Below are positions 17,046 through 25,041 of a DNA stretch of 40,734 nucleotides, in pieces. The stretch covers positions 1 through 40,734 of the forward strand of contig DAOUBT010000088.1 of the NCBI GenBank assembly GCA_034432595.1, in the 5' to 3' direction. The position numbers and the translations under genes were made by a program. The DNA comes from DAOTZR01 sp034432595 (lineage in GTDB: Bacteria; Chloroflexota; Anaerolineae; B4-G1; SLSP01). The notes under the pieces are model-generated. The model saw only the letters and a program-made list of their open reading frames with translations, ran no database searches and was not told the DNA's origin. Position 1 is the first letter of the stretch. Each line of letters begins with the position of its first letter.

Positions 17046-17231
17046 GTAACGGCTCCGCCTGCCTGGGTTACGATGCTATAGCCCCTTCAGGCAGGGTAAG
17101 GGTGGGCAAAGGCCTTGCCTTCGCCCACCCTTAGCGTGTTGAAATCACCGGATGCCCTATCCAAACCTGCGGTGAAAATCGCGCCAGTTGTGATGGCAAG
17201 GGCCATCCTGGTGCTGAAGGTAAGCAGCTAC
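17046..17231 (+). repeat. Repeat family 1, copy C
   Basis: This 186-base complete copy runs from GTAACGGCTC to AGCAGCTAC (7 of 9 bases paired in the inverted ends). The palindromic core is the near-perfect 33-base hairpin at 17099-17131. The second half has CTATCCAAACCTGCGG, AAAATCGCGCCAG and CATCCTGGTGCTGAAGGTAAG, shared with copies B and D. The rest of the gap 17023-17346 shows no gene. The element may also end the DUF3048 transcript. Confidence 0.8.
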
Positions 17232-17346
17232 GAAGGGGAAACAAAGACACGAATAGGGTTCACCAGCAATGAAGGCATGAGGGGATGGCGGTAAGGCCAC
17301 GGCGGGCGGCGCAACCCTGACCGCCGTACCGTCTGATGACGCCAGC

Positions 17347-19080
17347 CTACCTTCCTCCCCACATCTCCCAATACCGTCCACGCTGTGCGAGCAACTCCGT
17401 GTGCGTGCCCTGCTCAACGATGCGCCCCTTATCGAGCACCAAAATCCAATCCGCATCCTGCACACTGCTCAGGCGGTGCGCGATGAACAACGTGGTGCGC
17501 CCTTCCATCAACCGCTGCAGGGCGTGATGCAGCACGCGCTCGCTGTGGCGGTCCACGTAAGCCGTCGCCTCGTCCAACACCAGCAGGCGCGGGCGGGTAA
17601 GCAGGGTCCGCGCGATGGCGATGAGCTGCTTCTGCCCCTGACTGAGCGTCACGCCGCGTTCGCCCACGTGCGTAGCGTACCCTTCTGGCAGGCTGCGAAT
17701 CAGGGCTTCCGCGCCCAGCTCGCGCATCAGCGCTGCCACCTCTTCTTCCGTCGCCTCAGGCCGCCCGTAGCGCAGGTTCTCCAGCACCGTTCCCGCGAAA
17801 AGCAACGGGTCCTGCAGCACCAGGCCAATTTGACGGCGCAAACTCAGCGCGTCCACCGTGCTGATATCGTAGCCATCCACCAGGATGCGCCCTTGCTGCG
17901 GCGTGTAGAAACGCAGCAACAAATTGATGATCGTCGTCTTTCCGGCACCCGTCGGCCCGACCAGCGCCACGCGCTGTCCCGGTTGCACGCTAAAACTAAC
18001 CTCTTGCAGGATGGGTTTCTCGTCATAAGCAAAGCTCACGTTTTCAAAGCGCAACTCACCGCGCAGTTCTGGCAGGACGAGCGCGCGCGCCGGTTGCACT
18101 TCCGGCTCCGTTTCCCACAACAGACGCAGCCGCCGCCAGGCTACCTGATACCGCGGCCCATACGCCGCAAACGTGAGGAGGCCCTGCAATAGCGGGTAGA
18201 AACGCCGCTCGTAGGTCAAAAACGTTATCAACTGCCCCAGACTCAAGCGCCCCTGTTGCAGCTCCTGTGCGCCCACCCACAGCACCAGCGCCATTCCCAG
18301 AGTGCCGAAGACCGTCAGCCCTGGCGAGAAGAGCGCCCCCAGGCGCTGGGCCGAAACATTGGCTTCGTAATGCTCCGCAGTGAGCGCGGCCACGCGCGCT
18401 TCCATCTGCTTTTCCTGCGCGAAAGCCTGCACCAGGCGCACGTTGCTCAAATCCTCCTGTAACTCCGCCTCGACGCGGCCCGCCGTTTCGCGCATGCGCT
18501 GATAGGCGTTGAGCAGGCGCGGCAACAGCCCGACCGACCATAGCACCATCAACGGCGCGACGACCAGCACGACGAGCGCCAGGCGCGGTTGCAACCAGAC
18601 CATGGCCACCATCAGCCCAACGGTGAGCAACGCCCGGCTCAGCGCCTCCGCCAGGGTGTCCGTGAGGAAGTTCTGCACCGTCTCGCTATCGTCGCGCAGG
18701 CGCGCCAGCAAATCCCCTGTCGCATGCGTATCGAAGAAGCGCAGCGGGAGCGTCTGCAGGCGCGTGAACAGCTCCAGGCGCAACGTGTGCAGCATGTCCT
18801 GTCCCACCCCGGCCAGTATCCATCCCGCCAGGGCGCGCGTTGCCCACGCTGCCAGATACACGCCGATAATCATCACCATCAGGCGCGTAAAGCCGGCGTA
18901 GGTTTTGGGGATGATGTAGCGATCGAGAGCCAGGCCCGTCAAATAAGGCGCGAGAATCTGCAACAGGCTCTGCGCCAGGAGCAGCAGCGTCGCCGCAGCC
19001 AGATGCGGCGCGTGGGGCTTCAGCCACGTCCGGGGAGACGGCTCGCGTTCCGAAGGGGGGCGGGCGGGGTGGGGGGTCAT
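17347..19080 (-). CDS. ABC exporter half-transporter, consensus ATPase subunit
   Basis: This 577-residue protein has an N-terminal six-helix exporter domain (about residues 30-315) and a C-terminal nucleotide-binding domain. It has Walker A GPTGAGKTT, the altered signature LSQGQ, and Walker B ending LVLDEAT with the catalytic E504 and switch H535 (AHRLSS). Its start overlaps the stop of the upstream gene (ATGA at 19077-19080), so both halves are translationally coupled and should form a heterodimer of the TM287/288 or BmrCD type. The substrate is probably a lipid, drug or peptide, and cannot be told from sequence. A longer in-frame start at 19194 is rejected because the added residues are out-of-frame content of the partner gene. 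Confidence 0.93.
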   Translation of the reverse strand: MTPHPARPPSEREPSPRTWLKPHAPHLAAATLLLLAQSLLQILAPYLTGLALDRYIIPKTYAGFTRLMVMIIGVYLAAWATRALAGWILAGVGQDMLHTLRLELFTRLQTLPLRFFDTHATGDLLARLRDDSETVQNFLTDTLAEALSRALLTVGLMVAMVWLQPRLALVVLVVAPLMVLWSVGLLPRLLNAYQRMRETAGRVEAELQEDLSNVRLVQAFAQEKQMEARVAALTAEHYEANVSAQRLGALFSPGLTVFGTLGMALVLWVGAQELQQGRLSLGQLITFLTYERRFYPLLQGLLTFAAYGPRYQVAWRRLRLLWETEPEVQPARALVLPELRGELRFENVSFAYDEKPILQEVSFSVQPGQRVALVGPTGAGKTTIINLLLRFYTPQQGRILVDGYDISTVDALSLRRQIGLVLQDPLLFAGTVLENLRYGRPEATEEEVAALMRELGAEALIRSLPEGYATHVGERGVTLSQGQKQLIAIARTLLTRPRLLVLDEATAYVDRHSERVLHHALQRLMEGRTTLFIAHRLSSVQDADWILVLDKGRIVEQGTHTELLAQRGRYWEMWGGR

Positions 19081-20849
19081 CCTGCCGGCTCCAATTCTTC
19101 GCCGCAGAGTTGCGCGTAGAGCGCGTTGCGCTCCATCAGCTCGTGATGGGGGCCTTGCGCCACGAGCCGCCCATCCGCGACCAGCAGCACCCAATCAGCC
19201 TGTTCCACGGTGGATATGCGCTGCGCGATGATGAAGGCGGTGCGCCCTTCCAACAGGGTGCTCAAAGCCTGCTGTACGCGCTGCGCGGTCAACCCGTCGA
19301 GCTGTGCGGTGGCATCATCCAGAATGAGCAGACGCGGCTGAATGAGCAGCGCGCGCGCCAGGGCTAAACGCTGCCGTTGTCCTCCGGAGAGCGTCGTCCC
19401 GCGCTCGCCGATGACGGTGTCGTAGCCCTCCGGCAGGCGGATGATGAATTCGTGCGCCTGCGCGGCCTGCGCCGCGGCGATGATCTCGTCCCATGTGGCT
19501 TCGGGGCGTCCGAAGGCAATGATGTCGCGCACCCGTCCTTTGAGCAACATCGTTTCCTGCATCGCTATGCCGATTTGACGGCGCAGCGAGGTTAAGGTGA
19601 CAGCGCGCACATCGTGCCCATCCAACAGGATGCGGCCGCGTGTGGCATCGTAGAAGCGCGGGATGAGGTTCACCAGGCTGGATTTGCCTGAGCCGCTGGG
19701 GCCGACAATCGCCACCTTTTGTCCCGGCGCAATGCAAAAGCTTACATCCTGCAATACCCAGGGCTGATGCGGAAAGTAGCGAAACCAAACGCCCTCAAAG
19801 CGCACCTCGCCGCGCAGGGGCGGGAGGGGATAGGCTTGCGGTACCTCCTCCAGCGCAAGGGGCGCATCCAACACCTCGAAGATGCGCTCCGCGCCCGCCG
19901 CCGCGCGTGCTAAAAAGAGCATCAGCGAACTCATCATGAACAGCGGGCCGAGCGCCAGGAGCAGGTAAGAGGTGAAGGCCATCAGTTGCCCCACGCTCAT
20001 CGTGCCCGCCATGATCTGCAGCCCGCCGAGCCATAGAATGCCCGCCGTGCCGAGGTTGGCGATCAGGGCAAAAAGGGGGAACATGAGCGCGCTGAGCCGA
20101 CCGGCGCGCAGTTGAAGGGTGCGGTAAGCGGCGCTGGCCTGCGCAAAGCGGCGGCGCTCCTCCTCCGCGCGTGCAAAAGCCCGTACCACCCGCATTCCCA
20201 CGAGGTTTTCCTGAAGCACGGTGGTCACATCCGCCAAAGCCCTTTGCCCGGCGCTGAAAAAGGGCCGCGCCACGAGGAAGAAAACGCCGTAAGCCCCGGC
20301 GGCAAGCGGGGCCACGGCCAGCACGAGTAGCGCCAACTGCGGTTGCGCGAAAGCGATAAAGAGCAGACTCCCGGCCAGCAGCAACAGGGCCGTCAGCAAG
20401 GAGAGAAAGGTCCCGCCCAGGAAGTCGCGCACCAGGTCCACATCGCGCAGCAGGCGCGTGAGGAGCTGCCCGGTCTGCGCCTGATCGTGGTAACTGAAGG
20501 CGAGGCGCTGCAGGCGGTTGTAGAGATGCAGGCGCAAATCGCGCGCCCTGCTTTCGGCCACGCGCGCGCTGAGAAAGCCTTCGAGCGCGTTCAGGCTGGC
20601 GCGCAGCACCGCCAGCCCCACCATGGCCGCACCGAGCTGCGTCACCAGGGCTAAGTTGCCGCGCGCAATGCCCTCATCCAGGATGGTTTGCGTCAGGCGG
20701 GGGATGAGGAGCTGTGCGGCGTTGCCCAGCAGCATGGCGAGCAGCGCGCCCAGAGCGGGAGTGCGTTCCGCGCGTGGCAGGGCAAGGGCACGCAGCAGAG
20801 CGCGCAGCGCGGTCCATTCGCGGCGCAGCAGCTCAGGGATGCGACCCAT
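19077..20849 (-). CDS. ABC exporter half-transporter, degenerate-site subunit
   Basis: This 590-residue partner of the downstream subunit has the same layout: membrane domain (about residues 35-320) and ATPase domain. Walker A GPSGSGKSS and signature LSGGQ are intact. The catalytic Glu after Walker B is Asp (LLILDDAT, D511-D512), and the H-loop His is Gln (IIAQRIS, Q543). Together with LSQGQ in the partner, this gives one canonical and one degenerate ATP site, as in asymmetric heterodimeric exporters. I chose the ATG at 20849 (MGRIPELLRREW), since the longer in-frame reading overlaps the transaldolase gene. The ribosome site is weak. It lies 32 bases after the transaldolase-family gene. Confidence 0.93.
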   Translation of the reverse strand: MGRIPELLRREWTALRALLRALALPRAERTPALGALLAMLLGNAAQLLIPRLTQTILDEGIARGNLALVTQLGAAMVGLAVLRASLNALEGFLSARVAESRARDLRLHLYNRLQRLAFSYHDQAQTGQLLTRLLRDVDLVRDFLGGTFLSLLTALLLLAGSLLFIAFAQPQLALLVLAVAPLAAGAYGVFFLVARPFFSAGQRALADVTTVLQENLVGMRVVRAFARAEEERRRFAQASAAYRTLQLRAGRLSALMFPLFALIANLGTAGILWLGGLQIMAGTMSVGQLMAFTSYLLLALGPLFMMSSLMLFLARAAAGAERIFEVLDAPLALEEVPQAYPLPPLRGEVRFEGVWFRYFPHQPWVLQDVSFCIAPGQKVAIVGPSGSGKSSLVNLIPRFYDATRGRILLDGHDVRAVTLTSLRRQIGIAMQETMLLKGRVRDIIAFGRPEATWDEIIAAAQAAQAHEFIIRLPEGYDTVIGERGTTLSGGQRQRLALARALLIQPRLLILDDATAQLDGLTAQRVQQALSTLLEGRTAFIIAQRISTVEQADWVLLVADGRLVAQGPHHELMERNALYAQLCGEELEPAG

Positions 20850-20881
20850 GCCGTCCGCCCGGTGGTGAAGTCGAGTGTTTC

Positions 20882-21538
20882 TTACCGTCCGGCGACTTTG
20901 GCCCAGTCCGCCATGAAGCGTTCCATGCCCGCGTCGGTGAAGGGGCTGTGAATCATCTTCTGCAGCACGGCGTAGGGCATGGTGATGATGTCCGCGCCGG
21001 CGAGCAGCGCCTGCGTGACGTGGGCGGTGTGGCGGATGCTGGCCGCGAGCACCTGACACGTAAAGCCGTACAGATCGAAGACCTCGCGCACCTGCCGCAC
21101 CACCTCCATGCCGTCGAGGCCCGCATCGTCGAGTCGGCCTACAAAAATCGAGGCATAGCTTGCGCCCGCTTTGGCGGCCAGCACGGCCTGATTGACGGAG
21201 AAGATGAGGGTGGCGTTGATGCGTCCATTGGGCCATTTGGAGATGACGCTCATGGCTTTCAGGCCTTCAGGGGTGATGGGGATTTTGACGAAGACGTGTT
21301 CCGACCAGGAAAGGATGTCGCGCGCTTCGGCGATCATGCCCTCCGCGTCGGTGCTGATGACCTCGGCGCTCACCGGCCCCTTGACCAGCTCCACGATTTG
21401 CAAGGTCTGGGTCTTGAGGTCGGCGGTGCCGGCCTGCATCATCAGCGTGGGATTGGTGGTGACCCCGTCTACAACGCCCCAGCTCACGGCGCTGCGGACT
21501 TCTTCGATTTTGGCGGTATCTAAGAAAAGTTTAGCCAT
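20882..21538 (-). CDS. Transaldolase / fructose-6-phosphate aldolase family (TalC-like)
   Basis: This 218-residue protein is a short-form (subfamily 3) transaldolase or fructose-6-phosphate aldolase. It begins with MAKLFLDTAKIEEV, then GVTTNPTLM (25-33), the Schiff-base Lys K85 in VFVKIPITPEG, and INATLIFS. Length matches the short family. Transaldolase (pentose phosphate pathway) and F6P aldolase activities cannot be separated by eye. GGAGG precedes the ATG. A promoter (TTGCTT, 16 bases, TATAAT) lies about 140 bases upstream. The ABC exporter genes follow in the same direction. Confidence 0.92.
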   Translation of the reverse strand: MAKLFLDTAKIEEVRSAVSWGVVDGVTTNPTLMMQAGTADLKTQTLQIVELVKGPVSAEVISTDAEGMIAEARDILSWSEHVFVKIPITPEGLKAMSVISKWPNGRINATLIFSVNQAVLAAKAGASYASIFVGRLDDAGLDGMEVVRQVREVFDLYGFTCQVLAASIRHTAHVTQALLAGADIITMPYAVLQKMIHSPFTDAGMERFMADWAKVAGR

Positions 21539-21638
21539 AAAAACCTCCTGCTCAAGGGGTTGGATTGTCAGCTCATCAAAGGGTCAGTCTGAACGGTTGC
21601 CCGACCGTCACCTGCCTCGACCCTGTGCTGTTTCTGCG

Positions 21639-21673
21639 TGCCACGGGTACTTTATCACGGGAAGCGCGTGGCA
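21639..21673 (-). promoter_or_regulatory. Hairpin in the transaldolase-gene leader
   Basis: TGCCACG at 21639-21645 pairs with CGTGGCA at 21667-21673, forming a 7-bp stem just after the -10 box of the minus-strand promoter. It could be an operator or an mRNA 5' hairpin. Evidence is the inverted repeat only. Confidence 0.35.
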
Positions 21674-21678
21674 TCAAA

Positions 21679-21706
21679 ATTATAGGCGGGTTGAGGGGAA
21701 AAGCAA
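21679..21706 (-). promoter_or_regulatory. Candidate promoter of the transaldolase-ABC exporter operon
   Basis: On the minus strand, TTGCTT (21706-21701) and a perfect TATAAT (21684-21679) are separated by 16 bases. The leader to the transaldolase-family ATG is about 135 bases, which is long and contains a 7-bp inverted repeat. Confidence 0.5.
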
Positions 21707-21799
21707 TTCAGAAGAGACCGTTTGTGAGAGGGGGACCTGCTTACCGGAGATCGCTGGCACGTTGGAGAAAGCGGGCCGGGATGGCGAATCCCCAAAAGC

Positions 21800-21835
21800 G
21801 AGGCACCCCGGCTGGGGGGGGAGCCGGGGTGCCTC
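21800..21835. repeat. GC-rich hairpin with G8 loop
   Basis: A 14-bp perfect stem (GAGGCACCCCGGCT at 21800-21813 and its complement at 21822-21835) encloses eight G. No T-run follows on either side. It lies between the divergently placed transaldolase-family gene and the 3' end of the aldo/keto reductase gene, in a 454-base gap without a gene. The role is unknown: terminator-like hairpin, structured RNA or protein site. Confidence 0.6.
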
Positions 21836-21905
21836 TCACCAAGGAAAGGAGGAGATACGAGACTGCATCTCTCACAGACATCCTTAATTATAATGATTAG
21901 CTTGG

Positions 21906-21975
21906 GAAAGCAAAGTGATAAACGGCGCTACTTCATGTGCTATTTATCACATCGTTAGAGCGCTCCTTTGCTTTC
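21906..21975. repeat. Nested inverted repeat downstream of aldo/keto reductase gene
   Basis: The outer arms GAAAGCAAAG (21906-21915) and CTTTGCTTTC (21966-21975) enclose the inner arms GTGATAAA (21915-21922) and TTTATCAC (21943-21950). All pairs are perfect, giving a bulged long hairpin. It lies 17 bases after the stop codon of the aldo/keto reductase on the minus strand and is AT-rich against its surroundings. It could be a terminator or stabiliser of that mRNA, or the remains of a mobile element. Confidence 0.55.
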
Positions 21976-21992
21976 AAACCATGATGTGCTGC

Positions 21993-22934
21993 TCAGGATT
22001 GCAGAATCGTTTCGACTTGTTCCAGCACGTCCGCGCTGAGTTTCACATCCGCCGCCTTGACGTTGCTTTCAACGTGCGCGCGTTTCGTGGCGCCGGTGAT
22101 GGCGGAACTGATTTCGGGGCGGCGCAGCACCCAGGCCAGAGCCAACTCGGACATGGTGAGCCCGGCTTCTTGCGCTAAGGCGGTGAGACGGCGCACGCGG
22201 GCGATGTTCGCTTCCGTCAGGTCGGCGTCCAGCCAGCGGCTGCGCGCGGCGCGGCTATCTTCCGGGATGCCGGCGTTGTACTTGCCGGTGAGCAGCCCTT
22301 GCGCTAAGGGACTCCACACCACCAGCCCCATCCCGTTGCGCGCGCAGGTGGGGATGATTTCCGCTTCGATGTGGCGATCGAGCATGTTGTAACGCGGTTG
22401 TTCGACCTGCGGCAGGTAGGCGTTAAGCGCGCGCGCTGTGCCTACGGCCTCTTCGATTTGCGCCGCGCTCCAGACGCTGGTGCCCCAGTAGAGGATCTTG
22501 CCCTGATGCACCAGGTCATCCATGGCGCGCACCACCTCATCCACCGGTGTCTCCGGATCGAATCGGTGGCAGAAGTAGATATCCAGGTAATCCATTTGCA
22601 GGCGCCGCAGCGAGTTGTGGATGGATTCCATGATGTGCTTGCGGTTCAGACCGCGGTCGTTAATGGCATCGCTCATGGGCCAGAAGACCTTGCTGGAAAT
22701 GACCAGATCCTGACGGCGCAGGCCCAGCTCCCGGATCACCTCGCCCACTATACGCTCCGCTTCACCGCGCGCGTACACATCGGCCAGGTCAATAAAATTG
22801 ATGCCGTTTTCGACGGCGGCCTGAATGCACTCTAACGTGGTGGCCTTGTCTTCCGAGCCGCCATAGGTGAGCCACGCGCCCAGGGAAATGCTGCTCACTT
22901 TCAACCCCGAACGTCCTAAACGACGATATTCCAT
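21993..22934 (-). CDS. Aldo/keto reductase (Kv-beta/YghZ-like)
   Basis: This 313-residue NAD(P)H-dependent reductase matches the aldo/keto reductase family that includes K+ channel beta subunits. The tetrad is visible as D49, Y54 (FIDLADVYA), K82 (ISSKVFW) and H123 (IYFCHRFDPETP). The C-terminal part has WSPLAQGLLTGKY and ALAWVLRRPEISSAITGA, which bind cofactor. The natural substrate is unknown. I chose the ATG at 22934 because CAGGAGGGAG lies upstream. An in-frame reading continues to 23189 through the tandem repeat array and adds low-complexity residues, so an automatic annotation could carry a false N-terminal extension. Confidence 0.93.
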   Translation of the reverse strand: MEYRRLGRSGLKVSSISLGAWLTYGGSEDKATTLECIQAAVENGINFIDLADVYARGEAERIVGEVIRELGLRRQDLVISSKVFWPMSDAINDRGLNRKHIMESIHNSLRRLQMDYLDIYFCHRFDPETPVDEVVRAMDDLVHQGKILYWGTSVWSAAQIEEAVGTARALNAYLPQVEQPRYNMLDRHIEAEIIPTCARNGMGLVVWSPLAQGLLTGKYNAGIPEDSRAARSRWLDADLTEANIARVRRLTALAQEAGLTMSELALAWVLRRPEISSAITGATKRAHVESNVKAADVKLSADVLEQVETILQS

Positions 22935-23011
22935 AGCTCCCTCCTGTGTGTGATCATGATAGGACTTTTTATGATAGTCCGTTTGGTGAATCGTCAAGCT
23001 AAACTCAAACT

Positions 23012-23482
23012 CTTGTACCGTCCGTGTACCGCCAGCCTCTGGCTGGCCAGTCCTTGTAGCGCCGGCCTTTGGCCTGGCCCAGGCATAGCCTGTGGGTACG
23101 TTTAAATCATCCTGTCTGCCCTTGTACCACCCTTGTAGCGCCGGCCTTTGGCCGGCTTTAGCCCAGGCGGAGCCTGGGGGTACGTCCAAGCCATCCTGTC
23201 TGTCCTTGTACCACCCTTGTAGCGCCGGCCTTGGACCGGCTTTAGCCCAGGCAGAGCCTGGGGGTACGTTCTGTCTGCCCTTGTACCACCAGCCTCTGGC
23301 TGGTCAGTCCTTGTAGCGCCAACCTTTGGCCGGCTTTAGCCCAGGCAGAGCCTGGGGGTACGGAGTTGGCCCAGGCGGAGCCTGGGGGTACAGAGCCGGC
23401 CCAGGCGGAGCCTGGGGGTACAGAGCTGTGCCAGGCGGAGCCTGGGGGGACAGAGTTGGCCAAGGCAGAGCCTGGGGGGATG
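23012..23482. repeat. Palindrome-rich tandem repeat array
   Basis: The 550-base gap between the aldo/keto reductase and HlyD genes is filled by repeats. Four long units begin with CCTTGTAGCGCC at 23054, 23131, 23215 and 23309 (77-94 bases apart). Each contains a GGCCTTTGGCC-type palindrome and a CCCAGGC.GAGCCTGGG palindrome. Five short units follow at 23341, 23371, 23401, 23431 and 23461, at exactly 30-base spacing, each with CCAGGC.GAGCCTGGGGG. The last unit ends just before the HlyD stop codon (23485). No gene is present. This resembles REP/BIME-like extragenic palindromes. Confidence 0.88.
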
Positions 23483-23484
23483 CG

Positions 23485-24900
23485 TCAACGGCCCACGATG
23501 ACCTGCGCCGCCATCCCGGGACGGAGGCGCTGCGCGGGATTTTCAACGCGCACGCGCACGGCAAAGACCAACGCGGCGCGCTCGTCGGGCTGCGGGACGT
23601 TGCTCGGCGGGAACACCGCCTCGCTCCCAATGGACGTGATGCTGCCGGTGAAACGTTCGCCCGGAAGGCTTTCGGCGCGCACTTCGACCACCTGTCCTAT
23701 CTGCAGGCGGCCTAATTCCGCGTTGGGGATGTATACTGTGAGATACACTGTATCCAGGTTGGCCAGGGTGAGTAAGGTGGCGTTGGGGAGGGCCAGTTCT
23801 CCGACCTCAATGGCGCGTTCCAGAATGATGCCGCTCTGCGGTGCGGTGAGGAGGCGACGATCGCGCTCAACCTGAGCTTGCAGGAGCTGCGCCTGCGCCA
23901 GCTTCAGCGCGCCTTCCAATGCTGCCAGCTCATCCGCTGTGGCGCCGTTACGAAGGGCGTCCAGGGCCGCTTGCGCCGCGACCTCATTCCCCTCTGCAAT
24001 GGCGCATTGCAGCGCGGCTTGCTCTACCTGTGTGCGGATGGTGGTGGGGTTGTCGCGCAGGTCGTAAAGCAGCGCGAGCACGCTGCGCGCCCCATCCCGT
24101 GCCGCTGCGGCGCTTTTCACCCCCGCTTCCGCTTTCTCGTACTGCGCAGGCGCAATTTTAATCTCAATGGGCAGGGTCACGGTGACGTATTGCGAGACGG
24201 TGATGGTCGTGCCAACGCGCACGACCACGTAATCGCCGACTTGCGCCTCGACCGGGCCGGGGTTTTGCTCCAGATACTCACGCACGATGGGCGGAAGCGC
24301 ATCGAGCTGACTGAAGTCGCCGGTGTAGATGGGGTAGAGCACCGGCCCGTGCCCGTAAAGGTCTTCCAGTTCGTGATAGCGTTCCACGCTGAGCGCGGCA
24401 GCATCGCGCAGGGAAAGGGCCGCGCGGTAAGCCGCATCGGCGGCGCGCGCCTGTGCCTGCGCGGCAGCGATTTGACGCTGCAAGTCCTGCGGGTTTTCTT
24501 CCAGCTTGCGCGCCAGCTCCGCAATGCGACAGGCGCCTTCGCGCGCGGCGCTGGCCTGGGCTAACGTGGCTTCGGCAGCGGCGATAGCCTCGGCAGTGGC
24601 GCCAGCGCGCGCCATCTCAAGCCGGGCCTGCGCCTCCGCCACGGCGGCTTCGGCCTGCACCACCTGCTGTTGTGCGATGCGGTCATCCAGCCGCACCAGC
24701 ACATCCCCGGCCTGCACGGCCTGCCCCACCGCGACGGGGACTTCCATCACGCGCCCGCCATCCGGGCTGGCGATGGAAAACGTCTCGGCCTCGATGAAGC
24801 CGGTGTAGGTGAGTTCGCCTTCGCGGGCGGCCTGCACCTGCGCGCACGCGGCGAGGAGCAGGCTTGCGACGGTCAAGCTAAGGATGCGTTTCAGGTTCAT
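23485..24900 (-). CDS. HlyD/membrane-fusion-type lipoprotein of ABC-2 exporter
   Basis: This 471-residue protein is an RND/HlyD-type periplasmic adaptor. It has a lipoprotein signal (LLLAAC, Cys19), a barrel-sandwich start (GGRVMEVPVAVGQAVQAGDVLVRLDDRIAQQ, in part), a long Ala/Gln/Glu-rich coiled-coil region (about residues 70-330) and a beta-barrel end with PQSGIILERAIEVGELALPNATL. It would link the ABC-2 exporter (24901-28039) to the outside. I chose the ATG at 24900 with GGGGAGGG upstream. It is the last gene of the exporter set, 142 bases after the second ATPase gene. The coiled coil is interrupted by an unusual segment (VLYPIYTGDFSQLDALPP) with no counterpart I recognise. Confidence 0.88.
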   Translation of the reverse strand: MNLKRILSLTVASLLLAACAQVQAAREGELTYTGFIEAETFSIASPDGGRVMEVPVAVGQAVQAGDVLVRLDDRIAQQQVVQAEAAVAEAQARLEMARAGATAEAIAAAEATLAQASAAREGACRIAELARKLEENPQDLQRQIAAAQAQARAADAAYRAALSLRDAAALSVERYHELEDLYGHGPVLYPIYTGDFSQLDALPPIVREYLEQNPGPVEAQVGDYVVVRVGTTITVSQYVTVTLPIEIKIAPAQYEKAEAGVKSAAAARDGARSVLALLYDLRDNPTTIRTQVEQAALQCAIAEGNEVAAQAALDALRNGATADELAALEGALKLAQAQLLQAQVERDRRLLTAPQSGIILERAIEVGELALPNATLLTLANLDTVYLTVYIPNAELGRLQIGQVVEVRAESLPGERFTGSITSIGSEAVFPPSNVPQPDERAALVFAVRVRVENPAQRLRPGMAAQVIVGR

Positions 24901-24937
24901 AGTCCCTCCCCTGGGAACGAACGCAAACTCCATGCGT

Positions 24938-24957
24938 GGCGATGGCATTGCCGTCGC
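24938..24957. repeat. Solitary copy of the shared palindromic core
   Basis: GGCGATGGCATTGCCGTCGC forms a near-perfect palindrome and equals the core of repeat families 1 and 2, with one or two changes. The flanks do not match either family. It lies in the gap between the HlyD and second ATPase genes. Confidence 0.5.
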
Positions 24958-25041
24958 TCACTCCCATTTTAATCTCTTTCCGAATCACAACGCAGCATTC
25001 ATCCGGGCGTTGTCCACGCCTTCATCACGGGATTGGCATGG

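Noticed and set aside
20714..21523. 269-codon + strand frame over the transaldolase gene
   Set aside because: It is an antisense shadow; the minus-strand transaldolase-family gene has its catalytic Lys and a start with GGAGG.
21539..21900. Riboswitch in the leader of the transaldolase gene
   Set aside because: Only a 7-bp inverted repeat is present; no known aptamer pattern could be recognised.
22935..23189. N-terminal extension of the aldo/keto reductase to 23189
   Set aside because: The added residues come from the tandem repeats, and the internal ATG at 22934 has a strong ribosome site and the normal family N-terminus.
23242..23463. Minus-strand open frame of repeated decapeptides (VPPGSAWA pattern) in the 30-bp array
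   Set aside because: It exists only because the repeat period is a multiple of three. It has no ribosome site, and the array is palindromic and intergenic.
23341..23480. Possible CRISPR array (30-bp period)
   Set aside because: The units are contiguous with no unique spacers, and no cas gene is in the window.
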